64,000 bases of DNA from Cryobacterium soli (GCF_003611035.1 NZ_CP030033.1:3348001-3412000), one strand, 5' to 3'; positions 17,485 to 26,571 are shown, counted from the first letter of the stretch. The notes: generated by a model from the letters alone, not told the origin. Program-made: numbers and translations.

Positions 17485-18323
17485 GCGCCGCCACCGCAAC
17501 CCCGCCGCGCACCGGGACCGAGCGCCGCAGCGCCCTGCCGATCTTCACCAAGGCGCTGACCGACGGCTGGCGTTCGTTGCTGGGCTGGTCGGTCGGTCTC
17601 ACCGCGGCCCTGTGCCTGTACTTGCCGATCTTCCCGAGCCTGGGCGGCAATCCGCAGATGCAGCAACTCATCGACAGCCTGCCGACCGAGCTGACCCGCA
17701 CCATCAACTACCAACAGATCGACACGGGTGCCGGGTACACCCAGTCCACCTTCTTCGGGCTGATCGGCTTTCTGCTCATCTGCATCGCCGCGATCAGCTG
17801 GGGTGCCGCGGCGATCGGCGGCGACGAGGAATCCGGCCAGCTGGAGCTCACCCTCGCTCACGGCGTCACGCGGGTGCAGGTGGCGGCGCAGCGGTTTGCG
17901 GCGCTCGTCGTGAAGGTCCTCGCGCTGGCGCTCGTGGTGTTCCTGGTGGTGCTGTTCTGGAACGGCCCGGCCGGTCTCGACATCGACGTTGCGAACCTGG
18001 CCGTCACCTGCCTGCTCTTCGGCGGGCTCGCCCTGGTCTGCGGCAGCGCGGCGCTCGTCTGCGGGGCGCTCACCGGCCGCAAGGTGTGGGGCATCGGCGG
18101 CGGGGCGGCCGTGGCCGTGATCGGTTACGTGTTCAACGCGATAGCCAACCAGAGCGCCGACCTCGAGTGGCTGCACCGCCTCTCGCCCTACTACGCGGCG
18201 TTCGGCAACAGTCCGCTCGCCAACGGCACGGATGCCTGGACACTTGTGCTGTTCTACCTTGCCGTTCTGGTGCTGGGCGGCCTGTCCGCGCTTGTCCTCC
18301 GGCAGAAGGACGTCGGGGCCTGA
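17481..18323 (+). CDS. ABC-2-type permease
   Basis: A 280-residue membrane protein with about six hydrophobic segments, the first after a short cytoplasmic N-terminus (LLGWSVGLTAALCLYLPIF). A long extracytoplasmic loop with SLPTELTRTI follows, then GFLLICIAAISWGAAAIGGDEESGQLELTLAHGVTR, whose EESGQLELTL part is typical of ABC-2 permeases. It starts inside the stop of the ATPase gene. Together they make a simple two-gene exporter of unknown cargo. The downstream neighbour is convergent. Confidence 0.85.
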   Translation: MSAATATPPRTGTERRSALPIFTKALTDGWRSLLGWSVGLTAALCLYLPIFPSLGGNPQMQQLIDSLPTELTRTINYQQIDTGAGYTQSTFFGLIGFLLICIAAISWGAAAIGGDEESGQLELTLAHGVTRVQVAAQRFAALVVKVLALALVVFLVVLFWNGPAGLDIDVANLAVTCLLFGGLALVCGSAALVCGALTGRKVWGIGGGAAVAVIGYVFNAIANQSADLEWLHRLSPYYAAFGNSPLANGTDAWTLVLFYLAVLVLGGLSALVLRQKDVGA

Positions 18324-18354
18324 GCCGCCCGGCCGGCCCGCTCTGCCGGCCCGC

Positions 18355-18846
18355 TCAGGCGTTGACCGGCAGGCCGGCCTCGATGGCCGCGATGATCTCC
18401 GGCGCATCGGGAACCGTCGCCGGGCGGAACCGGTGCACGGCCCCGGCGGGAGTGAGCAGGAACTTCTCGAAGTTCCAGCCGACGTCCCCGGCCGTGCCGT
18501 CGGTATCCCTCGTCTGGGTGAGCTCGGCGTAGAGCGGATGCCGGTCGGCCCCGTTGACCTCGACCTTGTCGAACATCGGGAAGGTCACTCCGTACGTGGT
18601 GGAGCAGAAGTCGAGAATGGCCTCGATGCTTCCGGGCTCCTGGCCCTTGAACTGATTGCACGGAAAGCCGAGCACCGTGAAGCCGCGCGGCCCATAGGTC
18701 TTCTGCAGCTTCTCGAGGGCGCCGTACTGCACGGTGAGGCCGCATTTCGAGGCGACGTTGACGATGAGCACGACCTGGTCGGCGTAGTCGGCGAGGGTCA
18801 CGGCCTGCCCGGAGGCGAGGGTCAGGGGAATGCTGCGCAGGGTCAT
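18355..18846 (-). CDS. Glutathione peroxidase family protein (thiol peroxidase)
   Basis: A 163-residue member of the GPx fold. It carries NVASKCGLTVQY with the peroxidatic cysteine at about residue 35, the GFPCNQFKGQEPG motif with a second cysteine and the catalytic glutamine region, and WNFEKFLLTP with the catalytic tryptophan. In bacteria lacking glutathione such proteins usually reduce peroxides with thioredoxin; actinobacteria use mycothiol, so glutathione itself is unlikely. No signal peptide is visible, hence cytoplasmic. It is monocistronic between convergent and divergent neighbours. Confidence 0.92.
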   Translation of the reverse strand: MTLRSIPLTLASGQAVTLADYADQVVLIVNVASKCGLTVQYGALEKLQKTYGPRGFTVLGFPCNQFKGQEPGSIEAILDFCSTTYGVTFPMFDKVEVNGADRHPLYAELTQTRDTDGTAGDVGWNFEKFLLTPAGAVHRFRPATVPDAPEIIAAIEAGLPVNA

Positions 18847-18967
18847 CCTCCGAGCTTAGGCACCGGGCTGGACGGTGTGCGAACGCAGGGTTACAGGGGA
18901 CTGGGAGTTCGCTGACTGTGCCCGGCCGTGCTGGAGGCCCAGGCGCCCTGCGGAGTTAACTGGATCG

Positions 18968-20722
18968 ATGGCTCAGACCGTCGCAGACCAACTCATCGCC
19001 CAGCTCGTCGACGCCGGGGTGCACCGCATCTACGGCATCGTGGGGGACAGCCTCAATCCCGTCGTGGATGCCGTGCGCCGCACCGGCGGCTCCGCCAAGG
19101 GCGGCATCGACTGGGTGCATGTGCGCAACGAGGAGGCCGCGGCTTTCGCCGCGGGCGCGGAGGCGCAGCTGACCGGGCGGCTGGCCGTCTGCGCGGGCAG
19201 TTGCGGGCCGGGCAATCTTCACCTGATCAACGGGCTCTACGACGCCCACCGCAGCGGGGCGCCGGTGCTCGCGATCGCCAGCCACATCCCCACCACCCAG
19301 ATCGGCAGCAGCTTCTTCCAGGAGACCCACCCGGACCGGCTCTTCGTGGAGTGCTCGCACTACCGCGAGCTGATCTCCTCCGCCGCGCAATCGCCCAAGG
19401 TCGTCAACGCGGCCATGCGGCACGCCCTGGCGCTCGGCGGGGTGTCGGTGGTGACGCTGCCCGGTGACGTCGCCGAGCTTCCCGCCGCAGGCTCGGTGCC
19501 CAAGCTGGTGCTGCCAGGCCGCCCCACCGTGGTGCCCGACCCTGCCGACGTGCGGGCCCTGGCTGACGCCATCGACAAGGCCAAGACCGTGGCGATCTTC
19601 GCCGGCGCCGGGGTGGAGGGCGCGCACGATGAGGTGGTGGCGTTCGCCGACCTCGTGGCCGCCCCCGTCGGGCACAGCCTGCGCGGCAAGCAGTGGATCC
19701 AGTACGACAACCCGTTCGACGTGGGCATGACGGGCTTGCTCGGCTACGGAGCCGCCCACGCCGGCATCCACGACGCCGACCTGGTGCTGCTGCTCGGCAC
19801 CGACTTCCCCTACGAGCAGTTCCTGCCCGACGGCGACAAGGTGGTCATCGCCCAGGTCGACACCGACCCGGCGCACCTGGGCAGGCGGGCCAGCGTGACG
19901 CACCCGGTGCACGGCGACGTGACGGCCACACTCGCCGCCCTCACGGCGCTGGTGACGAAGAAGGCCGACCGGTCCTTCCTCGAACGCACCCTCGCCAAGC
20001 ACGAGAAGCTGCTCAACAGCGTCGTGGGTACCTACACGGATGTCGACCACGGCCGGCCGATCCACCCGGAGTTCGCCGCCGCGACGCTCGACGACCTCGT
20101 CGCCGATGACGCCATCGTCACCGCCGACACCGGCATGGGCAACGTCTGGCAGGCCCGCTACCTCACCCCCAACGGCCGCCGCCGGCTGATCGGCTCGTAC
20201 CTGCACGGCTCCATGGCCAACGCCGTGCCGCAGGCCATCGGCGCACAGAGCGCCTACCCCGACCGCCAGGTGGTCACCATCAGCGGCGACGGCGGGCTGG
20301 CCATGCTGCTCGGTGAGCTCATCACGATCGCGGCGCAGAAACTCCCGGTGAAGGTCGTGGTGTTCAACAACTCCACCCTCGGCCTGGTCAAGCTCGAGAT
20401 GTTCGTCGACGGCTACCCGGACTTCGCGGTCGATGTGCCGGCCGTCGACTACGCCGCTGTGGCCGCCGCGCTCGGTTTCTTCGCCGTGCGGGTGGAGGAC
20501 CCGGGCCTGTTGCGCAGCGCGCTGACGGATGCGTTCGCCCACGACGGCCCGGCCCTGGTCGACATCGTCACCGACCCGCTGGCGCTGTCGCTGCCGCCGA
20601 ACGTCACCGCGAGACAGGTCAAGGGGTTCGCCCTGGCCCTATCCAAGACCGTGCTCAACGGCGGGGTCGGGGAAGCGGTGCAGATGGCCAGGTCCAACAT
20701 CCGGCACCTGCCCGGACTCTGA
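18968..20722 (+). CDS. poxB: Pyruvate oxidase / pyruvate dehydrogenase (quinone)
   Basis: A 584-residue thiamine-diphosphate enzyme that oxidises pyruvate to acetate and CO2, passing electrons through FAD to quinone. The N-terminal TPP domain has GVHRIYGIVGDSLNPVVDA and VRNEEAAAFAAGAEAQLTG (catalytic glutamate). The C-terminal TPP domain has SGDGGLAMLLGEL with NNSTLGLVKLEM (GDG...NN cofactor motif), and the tail ends in a helix-rich segment like the membrane-binding tail of PoxB. The ATG at 18968 follows TTAACT by 6 bases, again suggesting a leaderless mRNA. Acetolactate synthase-like decarboxylases are relatives, but the fit to PoxB is better. Confidence 0.9.
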   Translation: MAQTVADQLIAQLVDAGVHRIYGIVGDSLNPVVDAVRRTGGSAKGGIDWVHVRNEEAAAFAAGAEAQLTGRLAVCAGSCGPGNLHLINGLYDAHRSGAPVLAIASHIPTTQIGSSFFQETHPDRLFVECSHYRELISSAAQSPKVVNAAMRHALALGGVSVVTLPGDVAELPAAGSVPKLVLPGRPTVVPDPADVRALADAIDKAKTVAIFAGAGVEGAHDEVVAFADLVAAPVGHSLRGKQWIQYDNPFDVGMTGLLGYGAAHAGIHDADLVLLLGTDFPYEQFLPDGDKVVIAQVDTDPAHLGRRASVTHPVHGDVTATLAALTALVTKKADRSFLERTLAKHEKLLNSVVGTYTDVDHGRPIHPEFAAATLDDLVADDAIVTADTGMGNVWQARYLTPNGRRRLIGSYLHGSMANAVPQAIGAQSAYPDRQVVTISGDGGLAMLLGELITIAAQKLPVKVVVFNNSTLGLVKLEMFVDGYPDFAVDVPAVDYAAVAAALGFFAVRVEDPGLLRSALTDAFAHDGPALVDIVTDPLALSLPPNVTARQVKGFALALSKTVLNGGVGEAVQMARSNIRHLPGL

Positions 20723-20803
20723 CACCGCATCGACTGACACCGCCACCTCACCCGAACCGGGTGAGGGCACGGGGCGCACCGGGGGTGGACACTGTGGCTG
20801 AGA

Positions 20804-20820
20804 CCGGCCGTCACGGCCGG
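20804..20820. other. 17-bp perfect palindrome between poxB and the AI-2E gene
   Basis: CCGGCCGT and ACGGCCGG flank one base. It may be a terminator stem for poxB, though no T-run follows, or a regulatory site. Confidence 0.3.
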
Positions 20821-20852
20821 CGCACGCAGTTCCGACCCCGGAGGGAGCCCCC

Positions 20853-22073
20853 ATGTGGCGACGTCGACACCGCAGGGCTCGCGTCGAGGCGCCCACGGTG
20901 CCCGGCACGATCGAACCGGAACTGGTCGCCGCCGGCGCGGTCGCCCCGGCGCTGATGCACCGCAGCACGTCGATCCTCCTCGGCCTGGGCGGGGCCACCG
21001 TGGCAGTCTTCGGGCTCGCGGCCATCGCGGGCATCGCCGCGCCGATCCTGCTGGCGCTCGTGCTCACGATCTGCGCGCATCCGGTGCGCCGCGGCCTCGA
21101 ACGCCGCGGCGTGCCCCGGGGGCTGGCCACCGGGTCGGTCGTGGCCACGGTGTTCGTGGTGCTGGCCGCATTCGTCGCCGCGCTCGGCCTGGCGCTGGGC
21201 CAATTCGCCGCGCTGCTGCCGCAGTTCGCCAGTCAGATCAGCGACATCGGCGCCTCCATCGCCACCTGGCTGGCGAGCATCGGATTCGGCAGCGCCCAGG
21301 TGCAGGCCGTCGAGTCGAGCTTCGACCCGAGCAACCTCGTGCCGCTCGTGTCGGGCCTGTTCGGCAGTATCACCAACGTCACGGTGGCCCTGGTGATCGT
21401 GCTGACCATGCTGATCCTGATGGCTGCGGACGCCGGGTATCTGCCCACACTGCTCAGCCAGCTGCGGCCCTCGCGGCCCACCCTGGTGGCCGCCCTCACC
21501 GACTTCGCCTCCAGCGTGCGCCGCTACATGGTGGCCACGACCCTGCTCGGCATCGCCCAGGGGGTGCTCAACGCTCTCGCCCTGGTGTTGCTCGGTGTGC
21601 CCGGCGCGTTCCTCTGGGGGTTGCTGTCCTTCCTCTGCAGCTTCATCCCCAATGTGGGCTACTTCATCGCCATCATTCCGCCCACGGTGTTCGCTTTCCT
21701 CGTCGGCGGCTGGGCGCTGGCGCTGCCGGTGATCGTGATCTACGCGATCATCAACGCCGTCGTGCAGTCGATCGTGCAGCCACGGGTGGTCGGCAACGCG
21801 GTGGCGCTGAGCCAGTCGCTCACCTTCGCGTCCGTGCTGTTCTGGGCCATCGTGCTGGGCGCCATCGGCGCCATCCTCGCGATTCCACTCACCCTGCTCA
21901 TCCGCACGATCCTGGTGGATGCCGACCCCGCCGCCTCGTGGTGGCGCCCGCTGATCGGCGACCTCGACGAAACCCGCACGCTGATGAAATCCGAGGATGC
22001 CCGCAACAAGGCGCTGCGGAAGGCCGGCCGGGCGGCCAGCAAGGACGTCAAGCGCAATTCGAGCGCCGGCTGA
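20853..22073 (+). CDS. AI-2E family transporter
   Basis: A 406-residue polytopic membrane protein of the AI-2E/PerM type. It has hydrophobic segments near residues 38-80 and 90-120, a long amphipathic extracytoplasmic region (ASQISDIGASIATWLASIGFG), and later segments including FLWGLLSFLCSFIPNVGYFIAIIPP (the SFIPNVGYFIA part is a family hallmark) and VQSIVQPRVVGNAVALS. Members include an autoinducer-2 exporter and sodium/proton antiporters; the substrate here is not known. The start has a strong ribosome site, GGAGGGAG, 6 bases upstream. A stem-loop follows the stop. Confidence 0.85.
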   Translation: MWRRRHRRARVEAPTVPGTIEPELVAAGAVAPALMHRSTSILLGLGGATVAVFGLAAIAGIAAPILLALVLTICAHPVRRGLERRGVPRGLATGSVVATVFVVLAAFVAALGLALGQFAALLPQFASQISDIGASIATWLASIGFGSAQVQAVESSFDPSNLVPLVSGLFGSITNVTVALVIVLTMLILMAADAGYLPTLLSQLRPSRPTLVAALTDFASSVRRYMVATTLLGIAQGVLNALALVLLGVPGAFLWGLLSFLCSFIPNVGYFIAIIPPTVFAFLVGGWALALPVIVIYAIINAVVQSIVQPRVVGNAVALSQSLTFASVLFWAIVLGAIGAILAIPLTLLIRTILVDADPAASWWRPLIGDLDETRTLMKSEDARNKALRKAGRAASKDVKRNSSAG

Positions 22074-22082
22074 GAGTCGGGG

Positions 22083-22107
22083 GTCGGGGCCGATTCCCAG
22101 CCCCGAC
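22083..22107 (+). terminator. Stem-loop after the AI-2E gene
   Basis: GTCGGGGC pairs with GCCCCGAC across a 9-base loop, 10 bases after the stop codon. No T-run follows, so it may also be just a stable hairpin. Confidence 0.45.
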
Positions 22108-22146
22108 TGGCAGTGTCAGTGTTCCGTTCGCTGCCCGGAGGTCCCG

Positions 22147-23592
22147 ATGTCTGCTGTTCCCCCCACCGCCATCTCGCACTACGACGTGCTCGTCATCGGA
22201 GCCGGCCCGGCCGGAACCTCCGCCGCCCTGCGCGCGGCGGAACTCGGCGCGCGCGTCGCCGTGGCCGAATCCGACCGCACCGGCGGCACGTGCGTCAACA
22301 CCGGCTGCGTGCCCACCCGGGCGCTCGCCAAGGCCGCCCGGCTCATGCGCGAGGTGCGCACCGCCGACACCTACGGCATCGAGGCCGTCATCGAGCGCTT
22401 CGACTGGCGCACCACGGCCGCCCGGGTCACCGAATCCGTCGACCGGGTGCGGGCGATCAAGCGGGAGGCCGAACGATTCTCCGACGCCGGGATCGACCTC
22501 ATTCTCGAGGGCCGCGCCCGGTTCGTCGACCCGCACACCGTCGAGCTCGGCTCGGGGCGCCGCATCAGCGCCGACAACATCCTGGTCTGTGTGGGCGGCC
22601 ACTCCCGGCGGCTGCCGATCCCGGGCGCCGAGCTGGCGACGGTGCCGGAGCACGTGCTGAGCCTGCCCGCCCTGCCCGAACGACTCGCGGTGATCGGCGG
22701 CGGCAACACCGGAGCACAGCTGGTCACCATCTTCAGCTCGTTCGGCTCGCGGGTGACCCTGCTCGACGTGGCGCCGCGCATCCTGATGGCTTCGGACGCC
22801 GCTGTCTCGGAAGCCGTGAGCACGGCGTTCCGGGAGCAGGGCACCCGGGTCGAAACGGGCATCAGCACCGTCGAATCGCTCGTGCGTGATGCCGACGGCT
22901 CGATCACCCTCACCTGGCAGGCGGGCGGCGAGGCCGTCTCCGACAGCTTCGACGCCGTCATCATGGCCACCGGCTGGCCGGCGGATGTGGACGACCTGGG
23001 TCTGGAGAACGCCGGCGTCGCCACCGTGCGCTCGGCCATCCCCGTGGACCAGTACTTCCGCAGCGAGGTGTCGCACATCTTCGCCGTCGGCGACGCGAAC
23101 GGCCGGGACATGCTCGTGCAGGCAGCCCAGTTCGAAGGCGAGGCCGCCGCCGAGAACGCCGTACTCGGCACCAACCGGCGCACGCCGCACCACCTGCTGC
23201 CGGCGGGCGGTTTCACCGACCCCGACTATGCGGGGGTGGGGCTCACCGAGGAGCAGGCTCGCGCCAGGGACCCGCTCTGCGTCGTGGCGACCGTGCCGTA
23301 CGCGAGCCTGGACCGGGCCGTCATCGACGACCGGGAACGCGGCTTCCTGATGCTCATCTCCGACCGCCGCCGGGATCTGATCCTCGGTGCGCACGCGGTG
23401 GGGGAGAACGCCATCGAAGTGGTGCAGTCGGTGACAACGGCCATCGCCGCGGGCGTGGACGTCGCCACCCTCGCCCACGTGCGCTTCGCCTACCCCACCT
23501 ACAGCGCCATCATCGGCCTCGCCGCCCGCTCCCTCCTGGCCGAGGCCGCCCCCGCCGCCGCGCCCGAAGCGGTGGCCGCCACCCTGGAGTAA
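22147..23592 (+). CDS. FAD/NAD(P)-dependent disulfide oxidoreductase-like protein
   Basis: A 481-residue flavoprotein of the pyridine-nucleotide disulfide oxidoreductase type, related to mercuric reductase and dihydrolipoamide dehydrogenase. It has the FAD motif VIGAGPAGTSAA, the redox pair in GGTCVNTGCVPTRAL, the second dinucleotide motif VIGGGNTGAQLV and the FAD contact FAVGDANGRDMLV. The usual C-terminal catalytic histidine-glutamate pair (HPTxxE) is replaced by AYPTYSA, so classical disulfide reductase chemistry is doubtful although the redox cysteines remain. The ATG at 22147 has GGAG 7 bases upstream. Physiological substrate unknown. Confidence 0.82.
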   Translation: MSAVPPTAISHYDVLVIGAGPAGTSAALRAAELGARVAVAESDRTGGTCVNTGCVPTRALAKAARLMREVRTADTYGIEAVIERFDWRTTAARVTESVDRVRAIKREAERFSDAGIDLILEGRARFVDPHTVELGSGRRISADNILVCVGGHSRRLPIPGAELATVPEHVLSLPALPERLAVIGGGNTGAQLVTIFSSFGSRVTLLDVAPRILMASDAAVSEAVSTAFREQGTRVETGISTVESLVRDADGSITLTWQAGGEAVSDSFDAVIMATGWPADVDDLGLENAGVATVRSAIPVDQYFRSEVSHIFAVGDANGRDMLVQAAQFEGEAAAENAVLGTNRRTPHHLLPAGGFTDPDYAGVGLTEEQARARDPLCVVATVPYASLDRAVIDDRERGFLMLISDRRRDLILGAHAVGENAIEVVQSVTTAIAAGVDVATLAHVRFAYPTYSAIIGLAARSLLAEAAPAAAPEAVAATLE

Positions 23593-23613
23593 CACGTCCG
23601 CCCAGCGGCCTGT

Positions 23614-25059
23614 TCAGCCCTGGGCGTGCTCCAGGGCCTCCTCGGCGCGCTCCGGGCTGCCGTCGGCCAAGCCGCGCTCGATCGCGGCCCGGGAGGCGAA
23701 CCACATGGCGATGCCGACCAGGAACACGGCACCCTCGGTGACGGTGAGCGCCCAGATGATGCCGGGCAGGCCGAACCAGAGGTTGCCGAGAACGACGATC
23801 GGGAGGAACAACACACCCTGCGTGACCGACATCACGGTGGCCGCCGCTGCCCGTCCGGTGGCCTGGAACAGCGAGGTGAAGAGCCCGGTGAAGCTGTTCG
23901 CGATCATGGCCACGAGCTGGGCCGTGAGGATGGCGACGCCGATGCCGAGCATGTCGGGGTTGGCGACGAACGCGGCGAAGACCTGCTCGCGAAACACGAA
24001 CACGCCGGACGCGAAGAGCACCGAGATGGCGGCCACAGCGGTGAAGGATGCGCGCAACGCCGCGCTGAGCCGATTCCGGTCGCCCTTGCCGTAGGAGTAG
24101 GCGAGCAGCGGCAGCACACCGATGGTCACCCCCATGACCAGGAATTCGGGTACCTGGGCGATGCGCACGGCGACGCCCATGGCCGCAAGGGGACCGTCGC
24201 CGTAGGTGGCCGCGAGGTTGTTGAGCACCAGCGCGGTCACGATCAGGAAGGCGGACTGCAACAGGGTTCCCACACCCACGCCGAGCACGGGCCGCAGCAC
24301 GGCAGGCGAGAGTGTGAACCACCGCGGTGCCAGGCTCGCGTGTTCGCTGTTCCGGGCGAGCCAGAGGCCGAAATAGCCGACGATGCCGAGGTTGGCCAGC
24401 CCCATCGACAGGGCCGCTCCAGCGACTCCCCAGTGCAGCACGAGGATGAACAGCAGGTCGAACCCCAGGTTGGCGATCACCGAGGCGATCAGCCCGATCA
24501 TGACCTGGCGGGCCGCGCCCTCCGCGCGCACGAGCTGCTCGAGGCAGACGGCTGCGGCCAGCACGGGCACGAACGCGAGCATGACACCCACAAAGGCCGT
24601 GGTGGCCGGCGCGGCCGCGCCGTCTGCGCCGAGAAGCGACACCACAGGCTTCAGCAGGAGCAGCCCGGCGGAGCCGATGACGGCCCCGGCGATCAGGGAA
24701 CCCCAGAAGGAGAACGACGATACGTGTTTGATCTGTGCCGCCGCGCCGGGATCGTATTCCGCGGCACCGAGCAGCCGCGAGATCATCGCGCCGCCGCCGA
24801 CGCCGAACACGTTGCCGACCGCCATGACCAGGCCGAGGATCGGCGAGCCGAGGGTGATCGCGGCGAGCAGCGCGGTGTCGTGAAGCGACCCGACGACGCC
24901 CGCGTTGATGAGGTTGTAGAGGGCGCCGACGATCATAGCGGCAGCCATCGGCACGCAGAGGTGGATCAGGGCGCGCACGATCGGTGCCGTGGAGAGGTAC
25001 CAGCGGTTGGTACCGGTGACGTCGGACGGGCCTGTGGAATCGGGGGTGCTGGGGCTCAT
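23614..25059 (-). CDS. MATE-family efflux transporter
   Basis: A 481-residue membrane protein with about 12 hydrophobic segments in two halves. Family features include PMAAAMIVGALYNLINAGVV in the first helices, VGNVFGVGGGAMISRLLGAAE after helix 2, and LLAYSYGKGDRNRLSAALR at the start of the second half, matching multidrug and toxin extrusion proteins that exchange drugs for sodium or protons. The ATG at 25059 is preceded by GGAAAGAAG; an upstream in-frame ATG would add 37 low-complexity residues. The MarR gene lies upstream on the same strand, 158 bp away, and may regulate it. Confidence 0.88.
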   Translation of the reverse strand: MSPSTPDSTGPSDVTGTNRWYLSTAPIVRALIHLCVPMAAAMIVGALYNLINAGVVGSLHDTALLAAITLGSPILGLVMAVGNVFGVGGGAMISRLLGAAEYDPGAAAQIKHVSSFSFWGSLIAGAVIGSAGLLLLKPVVSLLGADGAAAPATTAFVGVMLAFVPVLAAAVCLEQLVRAEGAARQVMIGLIASVIANLGFDLLFILVLHWGVAGAALSMGLANLGIVGYFGLWLARNSEHASLAPRWFTLSPAVLRPVLGVGVGTLLQSAFLIVTALVLNNLAATYGDGPLAAMGVAVRIAQVPEFLVMGVTIGVLPLLAYSYGKGDRNRLSAALRASFTAVAAISVLFASGVFVFREQVFAAFVANPDMLGIGVAILTAQLVAMIANSFTGLFTSLFQATGRAAAATVMSVTQGVLFLPIVVLGNLWFGLPGIIWALTVTEGAVFLVGIAMWFASRAAIERGLADGSPERAEEALEHAQG

Positions 25060-25217
25060 GGCTGCTTCTTTCCGGGCAGGTTCGAGCGCGCACCGACAAC
25101 GGCCGGTGCGGCAAGGAAGGGGAGGAGGGAGAGGGGAGAGGGATTCGGGCGCGCCGAATGACGCCGGCATGGCCGGCTGTGACGAGCCCGGGGCGCCCGG
25201 GGCGGGTGGCCCGGGCC

Positions 25218-25661
25218 CTAGCGGGTGGGTTGTGGCAGTTCTGCGGTGATCTTCAGCAGCAGGGCGTTGAGGGTGGCTCGCTCATGCTCGTCGAGGGGAC
25301 CGAGGATGGTCTCCCCGGCCGCGGCCATCGCGTCGTCGAACCCCGAGATGAGGTCGGCTCCTGCGGACGTCGCATAGACGCGCTTTCTCCGCTCATCACC
25401 GTCCTCGGTGCGCCGTTCCACCAGGCCGCGCCGTTCGAGCCCCTGCAGAAGGCTCGAGACGCTCGCGGCAGTTGTGCGGCTCACCTCGGCGAGGTCGCGC
25501 TGGATCGCCCCAGGATTCTGGACCAGGTAGCCGAGCACGAAGCTCTGGGCATGACTGAGCTCGCGTTCCCTGATCCAGTCCTCACCGGCCTTCATCTGCG
25601 CCCATCCGATCCAGCGGAAGAGGTGGAGGCTTGAAGTGAGGGAGTGCTCTGCGTCCTGCAT
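25218..25661 (-). CDS. MarR-family regulator
   Basis: A 147-residue winged-helix regulator. The DNA-binding part has LSHAQSFVLGYLVQNPGAIQ, DLAEVSRTTAASVSSLLQGL (recognition helix) and the wing LVERRTEDGDERRKRVYATS. MarR proteins usually repress efflux genes and themselves in response to small molecules. It sits upstream of the MATE pump and downstream of a dienelactone hydrolase gene on the same strand. The ATG at 25661 follows a TAGAGT -10 box by 7 bases, and an inverted repeat covers that box, which implies leaderless and autoregulated expression. Confidence 0.9.
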   Translation of the reverse strand: MQDAEHSLTSSLHLFRWIGWAQMKAGEDWIRERELSHAQSFVLGYLVQNPGAIQRDLAEVSRTTAASVSSLLQGLERRGLVERRTEDGDERRKRVYATSAGADLISGFDDAMAAAGETILGPLDEHERATLNALLLKITAELPQPTR

Positions 25662-25663
25662 GA

Positions 25664-25690
25664 TTAGAACTCTAACTGTTTGATATCTAA
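25664..25690 (-). promoter_or_regulatory. MarR operators over its own promoter
   Basis: TTAGAACTCTAA at 25664-25675 is an inverted repeat (TTAGA/TCTAA with a 2-base centre) that covers the -10 box TAGAGT of the MarR gene read on the minus strand. A second, imperfect palindrome TTTGATATCTAA lies at 25679-25690, reaching into the stop codon of the upstream hydrolase gene. TCTAACTGT is directly repeated with a 15-bp period across the two sites. Confidence 0.6.
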
Positions 25691-26466
25691 CTGTCAAGGG
25701 ATGCCGCGGGGGCATCCGTCGCGAGGTGCTCGGCGAAGAACGCGTCGATTCGCCGCCAGGCGTCCGCGGCCGCGACGGGGTCTGGACCGGCACCGAGGAA
25801 GCGTTTGAGGGCGAACCGGAGGGCGACGGGGCCGCTCTCGGCGTCGTTGAGGAACGCGTGCCCGGCGCCGAAATATTCCACCACGTCGTGCGGGACGGCC
25901 AGCCGGCTCAGCGACGCATCCAGGCGGCGTGCCGCGCCGCGCAGCGATCTGTCCCGGCCGCCGTAGCTGCCCACGATGGGGCAGGCGCCGGTGAGGGCGT
26001 CGTCGAGCTCGGCGTCGGAACCGCCGGGCAGCATGCCGTAGTTGGCCGAGGCCGCATCGAAGCCGCGGGCCGCCGCGGCCAGCGCGAAACCGCCGCCCAT
26101 GCAGAAGCCGAGCACGCCGACCGCGCCCGTGCAATCGGCGCGGGCGCCGAGCGCGGTGCGGGCCGATTCGATGTCGACGAACGCCCGGCCCTCGCCCGCC
26201 GAGAGCGACCGGAAGGTGGCGACCAGGCAGCGGCGGGCGCCGCCCTCGCTGAACAGGTCGGGCATCAGCGCGAGGTAGCCGGCCGCGGCCATCCGCTCGA
26301 CCTGGCGCCGCATCACGTCGTTCAGCCCGAACGCCTCGTGCACGAGAACCACACCCGGCCACGGCCCGGGCCCGGCCGGGACGCCCAGCACCGCGGCGAG
26401 GCCGAAACTGCCGCCCGGCGTTGCGGGGAGGACGATGTCGATCAGAGTGGGGGAGACGGTGGCCAT
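25687..26466 (-). CDS. Dienelactone hydrolase family protein
   Basis: A 259-residue alpha/beta hydrolase. The cysteine nucleophile is in GVLGFCMGGGFAL, the acid is probably the aspartate of YGGRDRSLRG and the histidine is in FGAGHAFLN, the triad expected for this family. Other marks are VVLVHEAFGLNDVMRRQVERM near the oxyanion loop and MPDLFSEGG. The substrate is unknown; most such proteins are not true chlorocatechol enzymes. ATG 26466 has AAAGGGA just upstream. It precedes the MarR gene by 25 bp on the same strand, and its last codons lie in a MarR operator. Confidence 0.88.
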   Translation of the reverse strand: MATVSPTLIDIVLPATPGGSFGLAAVLGVPAGPGPWPGVVLVHEAFGLNDVMRRQVERMAAAGYLALMPDLFSEGGARRCLVATFRSLSAGEGRAFVDIESARTALGARADCTGAVGVLGFCMGGGFALAAAARGFDAASANYGMLPGGSDAELDDALTGACPIVGSYGGRDRSLRGAARRLDASLSRLAVPHDVVEYFGAGHAFLNDAESGPVALRFALKRFLGAGPDPVAAADAWRRIDAFFAEHLATDAPAASLDS

Positions 26467-26536
26467 GGTTTCCCTTTCGAAGAACGAGGCGGCTGCACAT
26501 CGGTGCACGCTGCGGTGCTTCAGCGTAGCCCCGGAG

Positions 26537-26565
26537 TTGACCGGACCGATCGTGAAGAACAGACT
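26537..26565 (+). promoter_or_regulatory. Promoter TTGACC-17-CAGACT
   Basis: TTGACC at 26537 and CAGACT at 26560 are separated by 17 bases. The -10 box ends 6 bases before GTG 26572, again fitting a leaderless transcript. Confidence 0.4.
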
Positions 26566-26571
26566 GATCCG

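Noticed and set aside
18956..20542. 528-codon minus-strand frame opposite poxB
   Set aside because: Antisense to a gene with all TPP motifs; composition is His/Gly/Val/Asp-rich.
23626..25161. 511-codon plus-strand frame opposite the MATE gene
   Set aside because: Composition is Gly/Glu/His-rich with no membrane or domain features, while the minus strand encodes a clear MATE transporter.
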